The position numbers and the translations under genes are program-made. The notes below the pieces were generated by a model. The model was not told the origin of the DNA and did no database searches. It saw nothing but the letters and a program-made list of their open reading frames with translations. A stretch of 64,000 bases of DNA, taken from contig JAIVEN010000001.1 of NCBI GenBank assembly GCA_026686845.1, forward strand, positions 36,882,001 through 36,946,000, read 5' to 3'. This document shows, piece by piece, positions 48,021-59,083 of this stretch. The DNA is from Adenanthera pavonina. Taxonomy: Eukaryota > Streptophyta > Magnoliopsida > Fabales > Fabaceae. Numbering within the stretch: the stretch's first letter is position 1; each line of letters opens with the position of its first letter.

Positions 48021-50218
48021 ATAACAAGAGTAAAGAATCTTGAAGCTGGAAAAGGAGAGTCTCGGCCATAGAGATCGGTCAAATCATAATATGCTTCAAA
48101 GGAAGGAGAAAAACTGACAAGAAAGGCCGAACCAAGCAAGGGAACTCCTTCCAAATGTCAGAAAACTACACCAAAGGGTGAATCAAAGTAAGCTGGACCC
48201 TCTTCCTCGAAGAAAGCAGAACCTTCGGTCCCTGTTTCTACTGCTGCTGAGGCTGTTGCTTCCGCTTCCTCCTCCAGTACTCAATCTGGAGAATATCAAC
48301 TTACTACACTGCCATTATGGAGCACTCCACAGATTCAGGAAGAATACTCCACCAAGTTTGCCAATAAAAAGGTAATCAAGCCTTATTGTGTAAACTTGGA
48401 AGATTTCTTGGTCTCTAATAGTTTTGATGCTAGAATATGGATGTTGAGATACAATAATTTGTTAGAGATATTGGAGAGATATGATGATGAAGTAGTAAAG
48501 ACATGGTATGCCTCCTTGAAGTACAATAACAAGAAGAAAAAATGGGAGGTCAATCTAAGATCAAGGACTATCTGGCTCACAGATGAGATTCTCAATGAAG
48601 TGCTGGAAATCCCAGGGCAAGATGGCCTCAAGATTGATATCACTACCTCTGGATACATGGATGAGGCAGACATTGCTGATGAAGAAGGTGGCCCCTTTAT
48701 GAACTACAAGGAGAGCACAATTCTGAGCACATTGTTCAGAAGAAAGGAAAACTAGCCAACCATAAACCTGCTGAAGCCCACAGACCTTAGTGCTCAAGTG
48801 AGGATCCTACACTACATAGTGTCTGGGATCATATTCAACAAAGGAGGCAGCTTCAATCGATAACAAGGATAGAGGCACATGTCATGGCAGCAATCATGCG
48901 TGGAAAGCTGATCAACATGAGACATATCATACTTCAATACATGATCAAGGCAAGGGATCAAAGGAAAGACTCCACACTCCCCTATACAGCTACCATTTCC
49001 AGAATTCTGCAATATGCTAGAATTCAGCATCTTGAGAAGGGGAAAGGGAAACCCACTGAGATCTTCAAGGAGAAAGAACTTCAAAGGATAGGAATTGAAA
49101 GAAGTGAAGATAGATGGATTGGGAAGGGAGCGGGAAAAACTGAAGATCTTTTCTTTGTTGAAGGAGACTCCTAACAGCAAGAAGGCACTTCTGAGGCTCC
49201 TGCCAGACCTACTTCTCAGCCTTCTCTGCCTGTCCCATCTACATCCAAGCCTACTCACATTCCATCCACTCCCTCCTCTCGTGCCAAGCCAACCAAGATC
49301 ACTGAGTTGTATGATAGCCTGTCTACACTCATACTTAGCATCAGGGATGAGCAAAATGCCAAATTTGCTCATCTGCAAGATCAGATTCATCAGTTGGCAA
49401 AGAACATGAAAGTGGTTGCTGATGCCTATGAAGAAATTCGGAGTGCAATTCCTGCCACATCACCTCCACCTCAGCCAGGGTTCTCTGTTCCTGTTCAGTC
49501 TCCAACTCCTGAGCCTCCAAGCCCCTTTGAGCTAGCCTCTTCTGAGCATGATGAAGATGAAGATGGTACTGAGCTTGCTGGTACAATGAGGGCATCAAGT
49601 CCTGGTCCAACCTTGGACTATGGTTTGGAAGAAGAAGGAATTCAGGAAACAGGCCATCATGAGCCAATTCCAGAAGATGCTCAGGATTCAATTCTTTCCA
49701 CTCAAGAATCTGAGTAAGTTAAAAGACTAGTGGCAGCCATTTCTACTTCATCAATGTTGGAGGTTGCCAGCAATAAAGAGAGAAGCATTATGCCTGTTGT
49801 TGATTTTGAAGCTATTGCTCGCAATGCTCTCTTGCAAGCTCAGAGAAGAAGGCTTGAGGAAATGTTTCGTTCTGATGACCCTGCTCCTTCATCTCTCTCT
49901 GCATATGGTCTCTCAGAAGAACAAAGGGCACAATTGGCTCTTTCCAGGCAGGAGATGCAAGAACTGCTTGAGGTCTCTAATGATGAGGATCCAAGCACTG
50001 AGCCTTCTGAGCATCCTCTCTTAGTTGAACCAGATCTCCCTTTTGATCATGTGCCCCTCCAAGCTATTCCAGTTTCTCAGATCCCTCCTATGGCTAATTT
50101 TGTTCACCTTCCTGATGATGTAAAAAAGGGGGAGAAGAAGAGTAAGCAAGCTGGCAAGACTACTGCTGAGCCATCTGGAAAGACTTACAGCAAGAAGACC
50201 AAGCCAAAGAAGAAGTGA
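48021..50218 (+). pseudogene. Copia C ORF3, full-length, unknown function
   Basis: About 730 codons lie in sense orientation between pol and the 3' LTR. The start is placed at 48021 by alignment with elements A and E, but the codon is ATA here. N-terminal Lys/Ser-rich part; conserved central block (about 48390-49090) with LEDFLVSNSFDAR, LLEILERYDDEVVKTWYASL, TIWLTDEILNEVLEIPGQ and GGPFMNYKEST, whose pattern recalls the plant Transposase_32 domain; basic segment RWIGKGAGK; Pro/Ser-rich linker; coiled-coil-like KITELYDSLSTLILSIRDEQ (49291); acidic linker; and an end rich in Lys (SKKTKPKKK), which could act as a nuclear signal. No signal peptide or membrane helix is visible. Damage: stops near 48755, 49172 and 49715, and one base lost near 48858. 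Confidence 0.75.
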
Positions 50219-50492
50219 TTCGATTTTAGGCTTGAGTCCTCTTGTAGTGCTGTTTTGAGTTTCAGTTGTTGTGTTTGTATTTTAATCTGTGAACCTTGCT
50301 TTAAATTTGTCTCTGTAAAGCAACATTTGGTTAAATGAAAGAATTTCTTGGTTACAATGATTTGTTCATTGAATCTCTTCACATGATTTACTATATATGA
50401 TATCTTTTGAAAATATAATGCATATGTTAAGGGGAAGCTTGTTAAAGCAAACCCAAGTACTAATCAAGTTTGTAAGTTATTTTGTTATCATC

Positions 50493-50506
50493 AAAAAGGG
50501 GGAGAA
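50493..50506 (+). other. Copia C polypurine tract
   Basis: AAAAAGGGGGAGAA immediately before the 3' LTR start, identical to the tract of element A at 16521-16534. Confidence 0.85.
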
Positions 50507-51315
50507 TGTTGAATCAAGAAGTTTTGATGATTCCAAATCAACCTTTAAGAGCTTGGAATAAAGATATCAAAGGTGCCCAAAAGGTTTCAAGTGAAGAAAT
50601 CCTGGAGAAATCTGTGCAAAGCTTGTTGTAAGATGTTTAGTTTTGTTTTAATTTGAGTAAAAGACTTTGATTTGGTGGAAAGAAGTTTTAAAACATTGAT
50701 TCTATGTTAAATCATGGAATATTTGAAAAACACCCACCAACAAATGAAGTTTAAGAGGTTAATACCAATCTATCATAGTGAAAGATGAATTTTGGCCTTT
50801 GGAAATTCGAATTTCGTACTAAAACTGAACAAGTTTGAAGAGATGCCTCTCTGACAGACAAATTTTGACTTCATGAAATTCAAATTTTGATAAGTGTCTG
50901 AAAGAAGCTTTAAGTAACAGATGAACTTTGGGTTTTGAGAATACGAATTTTAGACAAAATGAAACTTATGAAAACTAAAGAAATTCGTCTGAAATTATGT
51001 CAAAGTTCATCTGAAACTAAGTTTGGATTGAATGTCAAAATTGCCCACTGACAGACGAACTTTGAACATGAAAAATCGAATTTCAGAAACTAAGCTTTTG
51101 AGTCTGTTGCAGTGATTTGTTGACATACGAATGACAGTATTTAAAAATTCAAATTTTGAAGTTAGTCTGAAAAGAGGTCTCTCTAACAGAGGAACTTTGA
51201 CATTTGGAAATTCGAACTTTGAATCACATGAACTACAATGCCTTACAGAGCAGCTACGGACAGACGAATTTTGGGGTTCCAAAATTTGAATTTCGAAGGC
51301 ACTGTAGCAAATTGA
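50507..51315 (+). repeat. Copia C 3' LTR, truncated
   Basis: The sequence follows the 5' LTR closely from TGTTGAATCAAG to 'GGCACTGTAGCAAATTGA' (5' LTR position about 41244), then changes at once to GTTATGCGAATAAC-type sequence. The second half of the LTR, with TATA, R and U5, is absent. Confidence 0.85.
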
Positions 51316-51815
51316 TAGACCTGAGTTATGCGAATAACGAGCTGCACAATATGAGTGACCTTTACTGTTCACTCCCTTATGCGAATAAGGTAACCACTTT
51401 ATTAGGATAACCACTTTGATAGACCTGAGGACATAGTGCACATCTACGTTATGCGAATAACCTCAATCCTTTTCATGAATCGAAGAGGGAATACTTAGAA
51501 GAGCTTTGAGATTGAGAATTTATCCCCGTAACCTTCATTAGTTATGGTAATAAGGTAACTCTTTTCATGAAAACCATTTTGAAAACATGAGCTAATCATT
51601 AATCAATCAAATAGATGCCTCATTTAATATTGGGACATCTAAAATAAATTGAAAGCTTTACTACCTTATTTTACAAATGGATTCCTAAAATATATGAAAC
51701 AACTCTTCAACCTCCAGGAAACTCCAACTTTATTCTTCATATGACTTGTGTTCCTTTGATATTGGATTTTCAAGCTCAATGTTGTTTATAATCATCAAAA
51801 CCATCTTCATAACAG
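51316..51815. other. LTR-like debris with GTTATGCGAATAAC units
   Basis: There is no ORF of interest. Palindromic units related to those in LTR D occur: GTTATGCGAATAAC at about 51325, TTATGCGAATAA at about 51389, and GTTATGCGAATAACC at about 51448. On the plus strand they read as in D, which is a minus-strand LTR, so this may be a piece of a D-type LTR in minus orientation. The rest (51480-51815) shows nothing recognised. Confidence 0.45.
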
Positions 51816-54434
51816 GTAGAATTGAACTCAATTAGAATTCTTTTTGACTTTATTTTGACTAAAAGCATGAAGATTCTGGAAATACATCCATACTCGTCAA
51901 ATAAAAAAATCCCATTAAATTTGTAATTTTAAGCAAGCTAGTGAGTTCATCCAATATCCCCACAACAATTTGGGCCTAGTTGGAAAATTGAGCTTCATCG
52001 AACTCCATTTTGACCCTAATTTTGCCAAAAGTATGAAGTTTTAAAAAATGCATCCGAAAGCTTTGAACAAAAAAATCCCAGGAATTTTGCAACTTTGAGT
52101 GAATTAATAAGCTCTTTCGGCATCCCCAAAACAATTTAAAACTAGTGGGAAGAATTAGGTCAATCAGATTCCATTTTAACCTCATTTTGGCTAAAAGTGT
52201 AATATTTCTAGTAATGCATTCAAAAGCTTCAAGGAAAAAAATCCCATGAAATTTGCAACCCTGAGTGAGTTAGTGTGTTCATCTAACATCCTCACAACAT
52301 TTCTAGCCTAGATGGAAGCATTGGGCTCAATCTAAATTCGTTTTGATCTCATTTTGACAAAAAGCAAGAACCTTTAAAAAATGCATTAAAATGCTTCAAA
52401 CAAACAAATCCCATGAAATTTTACTGCTTTGAATGATTTAGTGAGTCCACCTGGCATCCCATCAATAATTCGAGCCTAATTAGAGGAATTGAGCTCAATC
52501 AGTTTTTATTTTTACCTCATTTTTAAAAAATGCATGATATTTCCGAAAATGAATTCAAAAGCTAAAAAGAACAAAATCCAATGAAATTTGTAATCTTGAG
52601 TGAGCTATTACATTCATGCAACTACCCCTCAACATTGTGAGCTTAGATGGAAGAATTAGGCTCAATCAGAATCCATTTTGACCTTATTTTGGCAAAAAGC
52701 ACAAAGTTTCCAAAAATGCATCCAAACACTTCAACCAAAAAAATCCCATAAATTTTCAACTTTGAGCTTGGTAAAGAGTTCATTCGGCATCCTTATAACA
52801 ATTTGAGCCTAATTGGAGAAATTAAGCTTTATTGGTATCTGCTTTGACCTTACTTTGGCCAAAAAGCATGATGTTTCTAGAAATGTATTTGAAAGTTTGA
52901 AAGAACAAAATACCATGGAATTTGCAAGCTTGAGTGATTTAGTGCATTCATCTAGCATCCCCACAACAATTCATGCCCATTTGGAAGAATTTTCTAAATC
53001 AAAATCTGTTTTGACCTTATTTTGACCAAAAAAATGAAGTTTCAGGAAGTGCATCTAAACTACTTACACAACAAAATCCTATGAAATTTATAACTTTGAG
53101 CCAGCCAAATAGTTCATCCAATATCCCCATAACAATTCAAGCCTAGTTGGAGGAATTAAGCTCTATTGGCATCCACCTTAACCTTGTTTTGGCCAAAATC
53201 ATTATGTTACAAAAATATAATCAAAAGCTTCAAAGAACAAAATCCCATGGGATTTGTAACCTTGAGCAAGCTAGTGCATTCATCCGATATCCTTATAACA
53301 TTTCAAGCTTAATTGGAAGAGTTAGGCTTAATCAGAATCCACTTTGATCATATTTTGGCCAAAAGTAAGAAATTTCTGAAAATGCATCCAAACTCTTCAA
53401 ATGAAATAATCCCATAAAATTTGTAACTTTGAGTGAGCTAACGAGTTCCTCTAGCATCCACACAACAATTCAGGCCTAGTTGGAGGAATTGGGCTCAATC
53501 AGACTCCGTTTTAACTTCATTTTAGTCAAAAGCATGATGCTTCCAGAAATACATTTGAAAGCATCAGAGAAAAAATCCCACAAAATTTGAAACCTTGAGA
53601 GAGCTAGTTCATTCATCAAGTATCCCTACAGCATTTTGAGCCTTGAAGGAAGAGTTGGACTCAATCAGAATTTTGTTTTAACCTTATTTTGGCCAAAAGC
53701 ACAAATTTTTCAGAATGTTTTGAAACTATTCAAAACAAAAAAGTCCATGAAATTTGCAACTTTGAGATAGCTAGTGAGTTCATCCAGTATCCCCATAACA
53801 AATTGAGTCTAGTTGGAAGAAATGGGCTTAATCAGAATCCGTTTTGATCTTATTTTGACCAAAAGCATGAGGTTTCCAGAAATACATCCATACTCTTCAA
53901 ATAAAAAATGCCATTAAATTTATAATTTTGAGCAAACTAGTGAGTTCATTTGACATCCCCACAATAATTCAAACCTAGTTGGAAGAATTAAGTTCCATCA
54001 AATTCTATTTTGACATTGTTTCATTAAAAGTACGAAGTTTCTGAAAATGCAACTAAATGCTTTGAACAAAAAAATCCCATGAAATTTGCAACTTTAAGTG
54101 AGTTAATTCGGCATCCCCACAATAATTCGAGCATAGTAGGAAGAATTGGATAAATCAGATTCTATTTTGACCTCATTTTGGCCAAAAGCATAATATTTCT
54201 GAAAATACATTTGAAAGCTTCAAAGAACAAAATCCCATGAAATTTGCATCCCTAAGTGAGCTAGTGAGTTTATTCGGCTTCCTCACAATATTTCGAGTCT
54301 AGATGGAAGCATTGGGCTCAATCAAAATCCGTTTTGATCTCATTTTGGCAAAAAGCATGAACCTTTTGAAAATGCATCCAAACACTTCAAACAAACAAAT
54401 CCCATGAAATTTTGCTATTTTCAGTGATTCAGTG
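51816..54434. repeat. Tandem satellite, about 166 bp monomer
   Basis: About 16 consecutive units, each containing a variant of AAATCCCATGAAATTTG. These landmarks lie near 51904, 52070, 52239, 52405, 52575, 52738, 52905, 53071, 53237, 53403, 53571, 53738, 53905, 54067, 54225 and 54395, so spacing is 158-170 bp with most near 166. Each unit also has 'TTCATC.A.CATCCCCACAACAATT' and 'CATTTTGGCCAAAAGCA' parts. Odd and even units form two alternating types. Monomers 12 apart look especially alike. Short ORFs here are chance reading of the repeat. The array is cut on the right by the LTR of element H. Confidence 0.9.
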
Positions 54435-57070
54435 TGTCACAACTCAAAATCCAGGCCATGACCGGTGTATATACTAAGCTGGCTCAAGCCTATTTAGCCT
54501 AGCAAACCTAACAGAGAAACTTCCACAACTAGTCAATTTAAATGAAAACTAAAATGAAATACTAAAAATACTTCCAACAATCAATCACAGTTCATGACTT
54601 GTCTCAATCCTCATATCCAAAAAAAAATAAAAGTAAAGAATCAACATATAAATAAGGCTATCTAAGTCAATAGGACTCGAGCATAAACTCCACTATAGTA
54701 GTCACATCACCACGGGATCTGTGTTATCATAAGACTGGAGATGTCCTACCAAATGTCTAAGAAGTCCAATTTTTCTAGAGTGCTTTATTCAACTACTTAC
54801 TAATATGAAAATATAGAAAACAGAAGGGGTGAGTCTACCACTAACTCAATGAGAGCATAAACAACAAAGTGCATAAAAGAGAAGCAAAGGTAACACAAAA
54901 GTTTTTCAAAACAACCTTACAAGTATATCTACCTATATTTAAACTAATCATCTACATCCAAAACACTTTTATACTAACAAGAGATTAACACCAAATATTA
55001 TTTCACCTATCCAACAGAAAGGAAGGTTCACTTAGAATACTAAATGCTATCACACTAAGCGCATCACAAAATCCATTTTACACATCTTATAACTAATGGT
55101 GGGGAATAACCATCCCACATAGTACAATAATATAATATATCTTATATACTGTGGGGACAAATAGTTGTCTCACTCGATAATTTATATAATAATATATCTC
55201 ATATAAGTAAAGGTAAGAAATAACCATCTCACTTGTTAAATACTTATATTGCAAATCAATTAAGCTAGTGAACAAAATGAAGGCAATAGTAAAACAAGGA
55301 AAAAGAGAAAAAAATGAAATTGAATTCAAAATATTTAAAGTTAAAATTTCAGAAATTAAGAATTTGTTTATACAAGAAAATATGATAATTTGGAACTAAT
55401 ATGCCACAACAATAGTTGGATGAAAGAAAAAGAAATACAGTAAAACTAGGGTAACAAAGACATAATAAATAAAAAAATAGTAATAATGAACAAGATATAT
55501 ATATATCAACAACATGTCCACAATGCTAATTTTAGTGCTAATGACAACAATTGTCATCACAAATGCTCATCTCATCAAAATCATCCTAAGATCATTAAGA
55601 TTAAGAAACTATAGGTAAATTCTAAAGAGAGAAAAATTTACTATAACTAGAAATTTAACTCAGCTAGTCTTAAGATCTAGAAGTGTAAAAAGGAAAAGAA
55701 GGAAAACATGTTTTGGATTTAATTCCCAAATGAGGTAGAATACAAATCAAGGGGAACAAGTAAAAATTATTTGAGGTTAGGGAAATAGTAAAGATACAGA
55801 ATGAATGGTGGCACATTGCCATTTATACACTCTCCAGTTGAGACCAATAATGTAGATCCCTTTTTCCCTTCTACTTAAGATTCAATCCCTGTTGTGGAAG
55901 TTTAACTAGTACCACCTAAAAATGTTTTTAGGCATGAAAACATTACTATCACCACTAAAATTAACTTTCCATCACTAATTAAATTCATACTATGCATATG
56001 ATATTAGGATCCTAATTTCTAGTCTAAATCCTTATTGTTATCACTGACATAAATCTATCTCTAAATTAATTAATTTATCTCTTTAAAATATTGTATTTGG
56101 ATATAGAGATTACCTTATCAAGCAAATGGTCAAAACCTAAAGATAAAGAATAAGAGAAAAATTCCCAAATTCTAAATTCTACCAAAATGCTTAGAGGATA
56201 AAGCCTTTTCACAAATGGGCTTGGTAATTTATTGATGGACTTAGACTCACAGTTGGCAAGCATCAGTATATGGTGGCTGTAAAATAATGGAATTGGAGCA
56301 ATAAAGAATAAAAGAATTTCATATTAATGCAAAGTAGTGATTTTTTATCAATAAATAATAAGTGGGGACCAGGAAAATAGTTATTTGTGGAAGGAAATGA
56401 CAAACACTACATGATTGATAAATGGACAGAAGTGACAACATTTGTCAACAAGGGAAAAATAACAATATTGGCTATACATTACTCTATTAAAATTTGGTTG
56501 CAATTTATGTGGTGGTAAATCAAAAGGATGTAAAATCATTGATAACAACACCAAATTGCTAAGACACTTCTTCATCAATATGTATCTAACAATAACGTTA
56601 TATATATATATAGGGAAGGGAAGGAGAAGGAATAACAAAGCAAAGAGTGCCATATGTAATAATCATGGGGGCTGAACCATTATGTAAACAAGAATAAGGA
56701 AGAAAAGACAAAACAAGGAAAGGAACAAAAGAAAGGAAAGAATAAAATTACCGAGAGAGGGAGAGAGGTTGAAGCAATCGGAGGATACAGCAGAATAATG
56801 ATAGAAAAGAAATAGGTCAAGGGTTTTCTAATGTGTAAGCTTAAATATATATATATATATGGGTTTTTAAAAAAAACTTGAAACTTTAATTAAGATTTAA
56901 ATGAAATTATGGTAAAATATCTCAAAGTTTTAGAAATACTAGGAAATATTTATAAAAAAAAAAGATATTTGATTTGCTTCATAAGGAAATTTCTAATATT
57001 TAAAATTTTAATACAATTTTTCTATTTTATCTATTTCTCTCTCTCATCTTTTATTTTTTTTGCTGTAACA
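54435..57070 (-). repeat. Gypsy H 3' LTR
   Basis: The 2636 bp block is bounded by TGTCACAAC on the left and GCTGTAACA on the right, short inverted termini of a gypsy LTR. On the minus strand it starts TGTTACAGC right after a polypurine tract. Inner positions 54708-55549 repeat at 58264-59083 with few changes. (AT)n runs lie at about 56585-56610 and 56844-56860. No ORF is recognised. Confidence 0.8.
56844..56860. repeat. (AT)n microsatellite
   Basis: A pure AT run within the H LTR, on the minus strand not far downstream of the LTR start. Confidence 0.7.
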
Positions 57071-58258
57071 TTCTCCACCCCTTAAGAAATTTGGTCCCCA
57101 AATTTCACATAAGAGCCTACCTTGAGATTCGAAAAGGTGAGGGTAATTCTTACTCATAACTTCCTCAACTTCCCAGGTTGCCTCCTTCTCAGAGTGATTT
57201 TGCCACACCACTTTGATTGACGCTATATCCTTATTTCTCGATCTCTTCACCTACCGATCAATTATGGCTATTGGATGCTCCTCGTATGAAAGTTGTTCAT
57301 CCAATTGAGTCGTATATAATTCAAGTACATGAGAAGGGACCGACATGTATTTTCGAAGCATAGACACATGAAAAATAGGATGAATGCTTGCCAAGTTTGG
57401 TGGTAGTGCTAAGCGATAGGCTACTGCTCTTACCCTTTCAAGCACCTCAAAAGGGCCAATGTATCCTGGGCTTAACTTGCCCTTATTCCCAAATCTCAAT
57501 ATGCCTTTCATTGGAGATACTCGTAAGAGCACTGAGTATCCAACTCCAAACTCCAAGTCACGCCTTCTCTTGTCAGCATATGCATTTTACCTACTCTGTG
57601 TGGTCAATAATCTCTCACCAATCACTTTCACCTTATGTATTGATTCCTGGATTAGGTTAGGGTCAAAGACTTTCGATTCACCAACTTCAAACTAACCAAT
57701 CAATGATCTGTAACGCCTTCCATATAATGCTTCAAATGGTGCCATCTGAATACTAGATTGATAGCTATTGTTATAGGCAAATTCCATCAAAGGTAAGTAT
57801 TTTTCCTAACTCCTACCAAAATCTAACACATATGCACGAAGCATATCTTCCAATATTTGAATCATGCATTCTGATTGCCCATCAGTTTGAGGATGAAAAG
57901 CTGTGATTAGATCTACATGAGTTCCCAAGGCTTCTTGGAAGGACTTCTAAAACTTTACTGTAAATTGTGGTCCATGATATGAGATTACAGATATTAGCAT
58001 ACCATGAAGGGAGACAATTTCTTCTTGGTAAAGTTTAGCATATTGAGTTGCATTGTAAGTCGTCTTTACTGGCAAGAAATGTGCAATCAACCATATTGAG
58101 TCATACCCCTTAAGGGTTTTAGGTAATCCTATCACAAAATCTATAGTGACTCTCTCTCATTTCCACTCGGGTGTTTTCATTTGTTGTAATAAACCTGCAG
58201 GCTTTTGGTGTTTCGCTTTCACTTGTTGGCACACTAAACATTTAGATACAAACTCAGT
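57044..58258 (-). pseudogene. Gypsy H integrase and chromodomain (partial pol)
   Basis: From right to left: the zinc-finger end CQQVKAKHQKPAG (58210), the core MIGLPKTLKGYDSIW (58135), where codons that normally follow 'DSIW' up to 'AHFLP' are missing, VISYHGPQF (here the catalytic Asp and the next Arg are Tyr and His), HPQTDGQSE (about 57880) with the catalytic Glu, and SSIQMAPFEALYGR (57750). The 57556-57251 piece is the C-terminal integrase domain (LSPGYIGPFEVLERV, LASIHPIFHVSMLRKY), and 57250-57083 the chromodomain (IKVVWQNHSEKEATWE, NYPHLF). The frame runs into the LTR. A stop near 57590 and others break it. Integration would not be possible with the altered core. Confidence 0.88.
57071..57086 (-). 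other. Gypsy H polypurine tract
   Basis: On the minus strand AAGGGGTGGAGAA lies immediately before the LTR start TGTTACAGC. Confidence 0.75.
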
Positions 58259-58261
58259 CAT

Positions 58262-59083
58262 GTCACCACGGGATCTGTGTTATCATAAGACTAGAGATGT
58301 CCTACCTAATGTCCAAGAAGTCCAATTTTCCTAAAGTACTTTATTGAATTACCTGCTGATTTGAAAATACAGAAAATATGAGAGGTATGTCTACCACTGA
58401 CTCAGTGAGAGCATAAATAATAAAGTGCACAGAAGGGAAGCAAAGGTCACACAAGAGTTTTTCAAAACAATCTTACAAGTATATCTACCTATATTTAAAC
58501 TAATCATCTATATACAAAACACTTTTATACCAACAAGAGATTAACACCAAATAACTCGTCCAACAGAAAGAAAGGTTCACTCGAAATTCTAAATGCTATC
58601 ACACTAAGCGCATCACAAAATCCATTTTACATATTCTATAACTAATTGTGGGGAATAACCATCCCACATGGTATAATAATACAATATATCTTATATACCA
58701 TGGGGACAAATAGTCGTCTCACCCGATAATTTATATAATACTATATCTCATATAAGTAAAGGTGAGGAATAACCATCTCACCTTTTAAATACTCATATTG
58801 CAAATCAATTAAGATAGTGAACAAAAAGAAGTAAATAGTAAAACAAGGAAAAAGATAAAAAATGAAATTGAATTCAAAATATTTAAAGTTAAAATCTCAG
58901 AAATTAAGAATTTGTTTTAACAAGAAAACATGGTTGTTTGGAACTAATATGCCACAAAATTGGTTGGACAAAAGAAAAAGAAATACAGTAAAGCTAAGGC
59001 AACAAAGACATAATAAATAAAAAAAACAGTAATAATGAACAAGATATATATATCAACATGTCCATAATGCTAATGTTAGTGCT
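58262..59083 (-). repeat. Gypsy H second LTR copy, inner fragment
   Basis: The block matches 54708-55549 nearly throughout (CACCACGGGATCTGTGTTAT to 'CATAATGCTAATGTTAGTGCT'), in the same orientation. Both ends are broken: on the left it meets integrase sequence at about 58260, on the right copia E ORF3 at 59084. It is probably what is left of the 5' LTR after an internal deletion. Confidence 0.8.

Larger units (their letters stand above)
40436..51315 (+). mobile_element. SIRE/Maximus-type Ty1-copia element C
   Basis: This is the best preserved element in the window: 5' LTR (40436-42075), PBS, gag, pol, spacer, full-length ORF3, polypurine tract, and an 809 bp piece of the 3' LTR. The two LTR copies differ at only about 3-4 percent of positions in the first 135 bp, suggesting a more recent insertion than A. 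It is still inactive, with several stops in gag, pol and ORF3 and three frameshifting indels. TAATC precedes the 5' LTR; the matching target duplication cannot be checked because the 3' LTR is truncated. Confidence 0.9.
54435..59083 (-). mobile_element. Chromodomain gypsy element H, internally deleted
   Basis: The 3' LTR is 54435-57070, followed to the right by a polypurine tract and the integrase/chromodomain part of pol (to 58258), then directly by an inner fragment of a second LTR copy (58262-59083). Gag, protease, RT and RNase H are deleted. Integrase type, chromodomain and the 2.6 kb LTR fit the Tekay/Del lineage. The left LTR end lies in the satellite; the right side ends in copia E ORF3. 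Confidence 0.75.

Noticed and set aside
49341..49691. 116-codon minus-strand ORF and other antisense ORFs in 48383-49691
   Set aside because: Shadows of ORF3 of copia C, which is conserved in sense orientation in three elements.
48021..50218. ORF3 as an envelope-like protein as in SIRE1
   Set aside because: No signal peptide, no hydrophobic helix long enough for a membrane anchor; the charge-rich ends argue for a soluble protein.
52813..53347. ORFs of 66-70 codons with similar starts (MEKLSFIGICF, MEELSSIGIHL)
   Set aside because: They lie in successive satellite monomers and are similar only because the monomers are; no stop-free unit over the array.
51816..54434. CRISPR-like array (regular repeats)
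   Set aside because: Unit length of about 166 bp with diverged repeats and no unique spacers; eukaryotic satellite.
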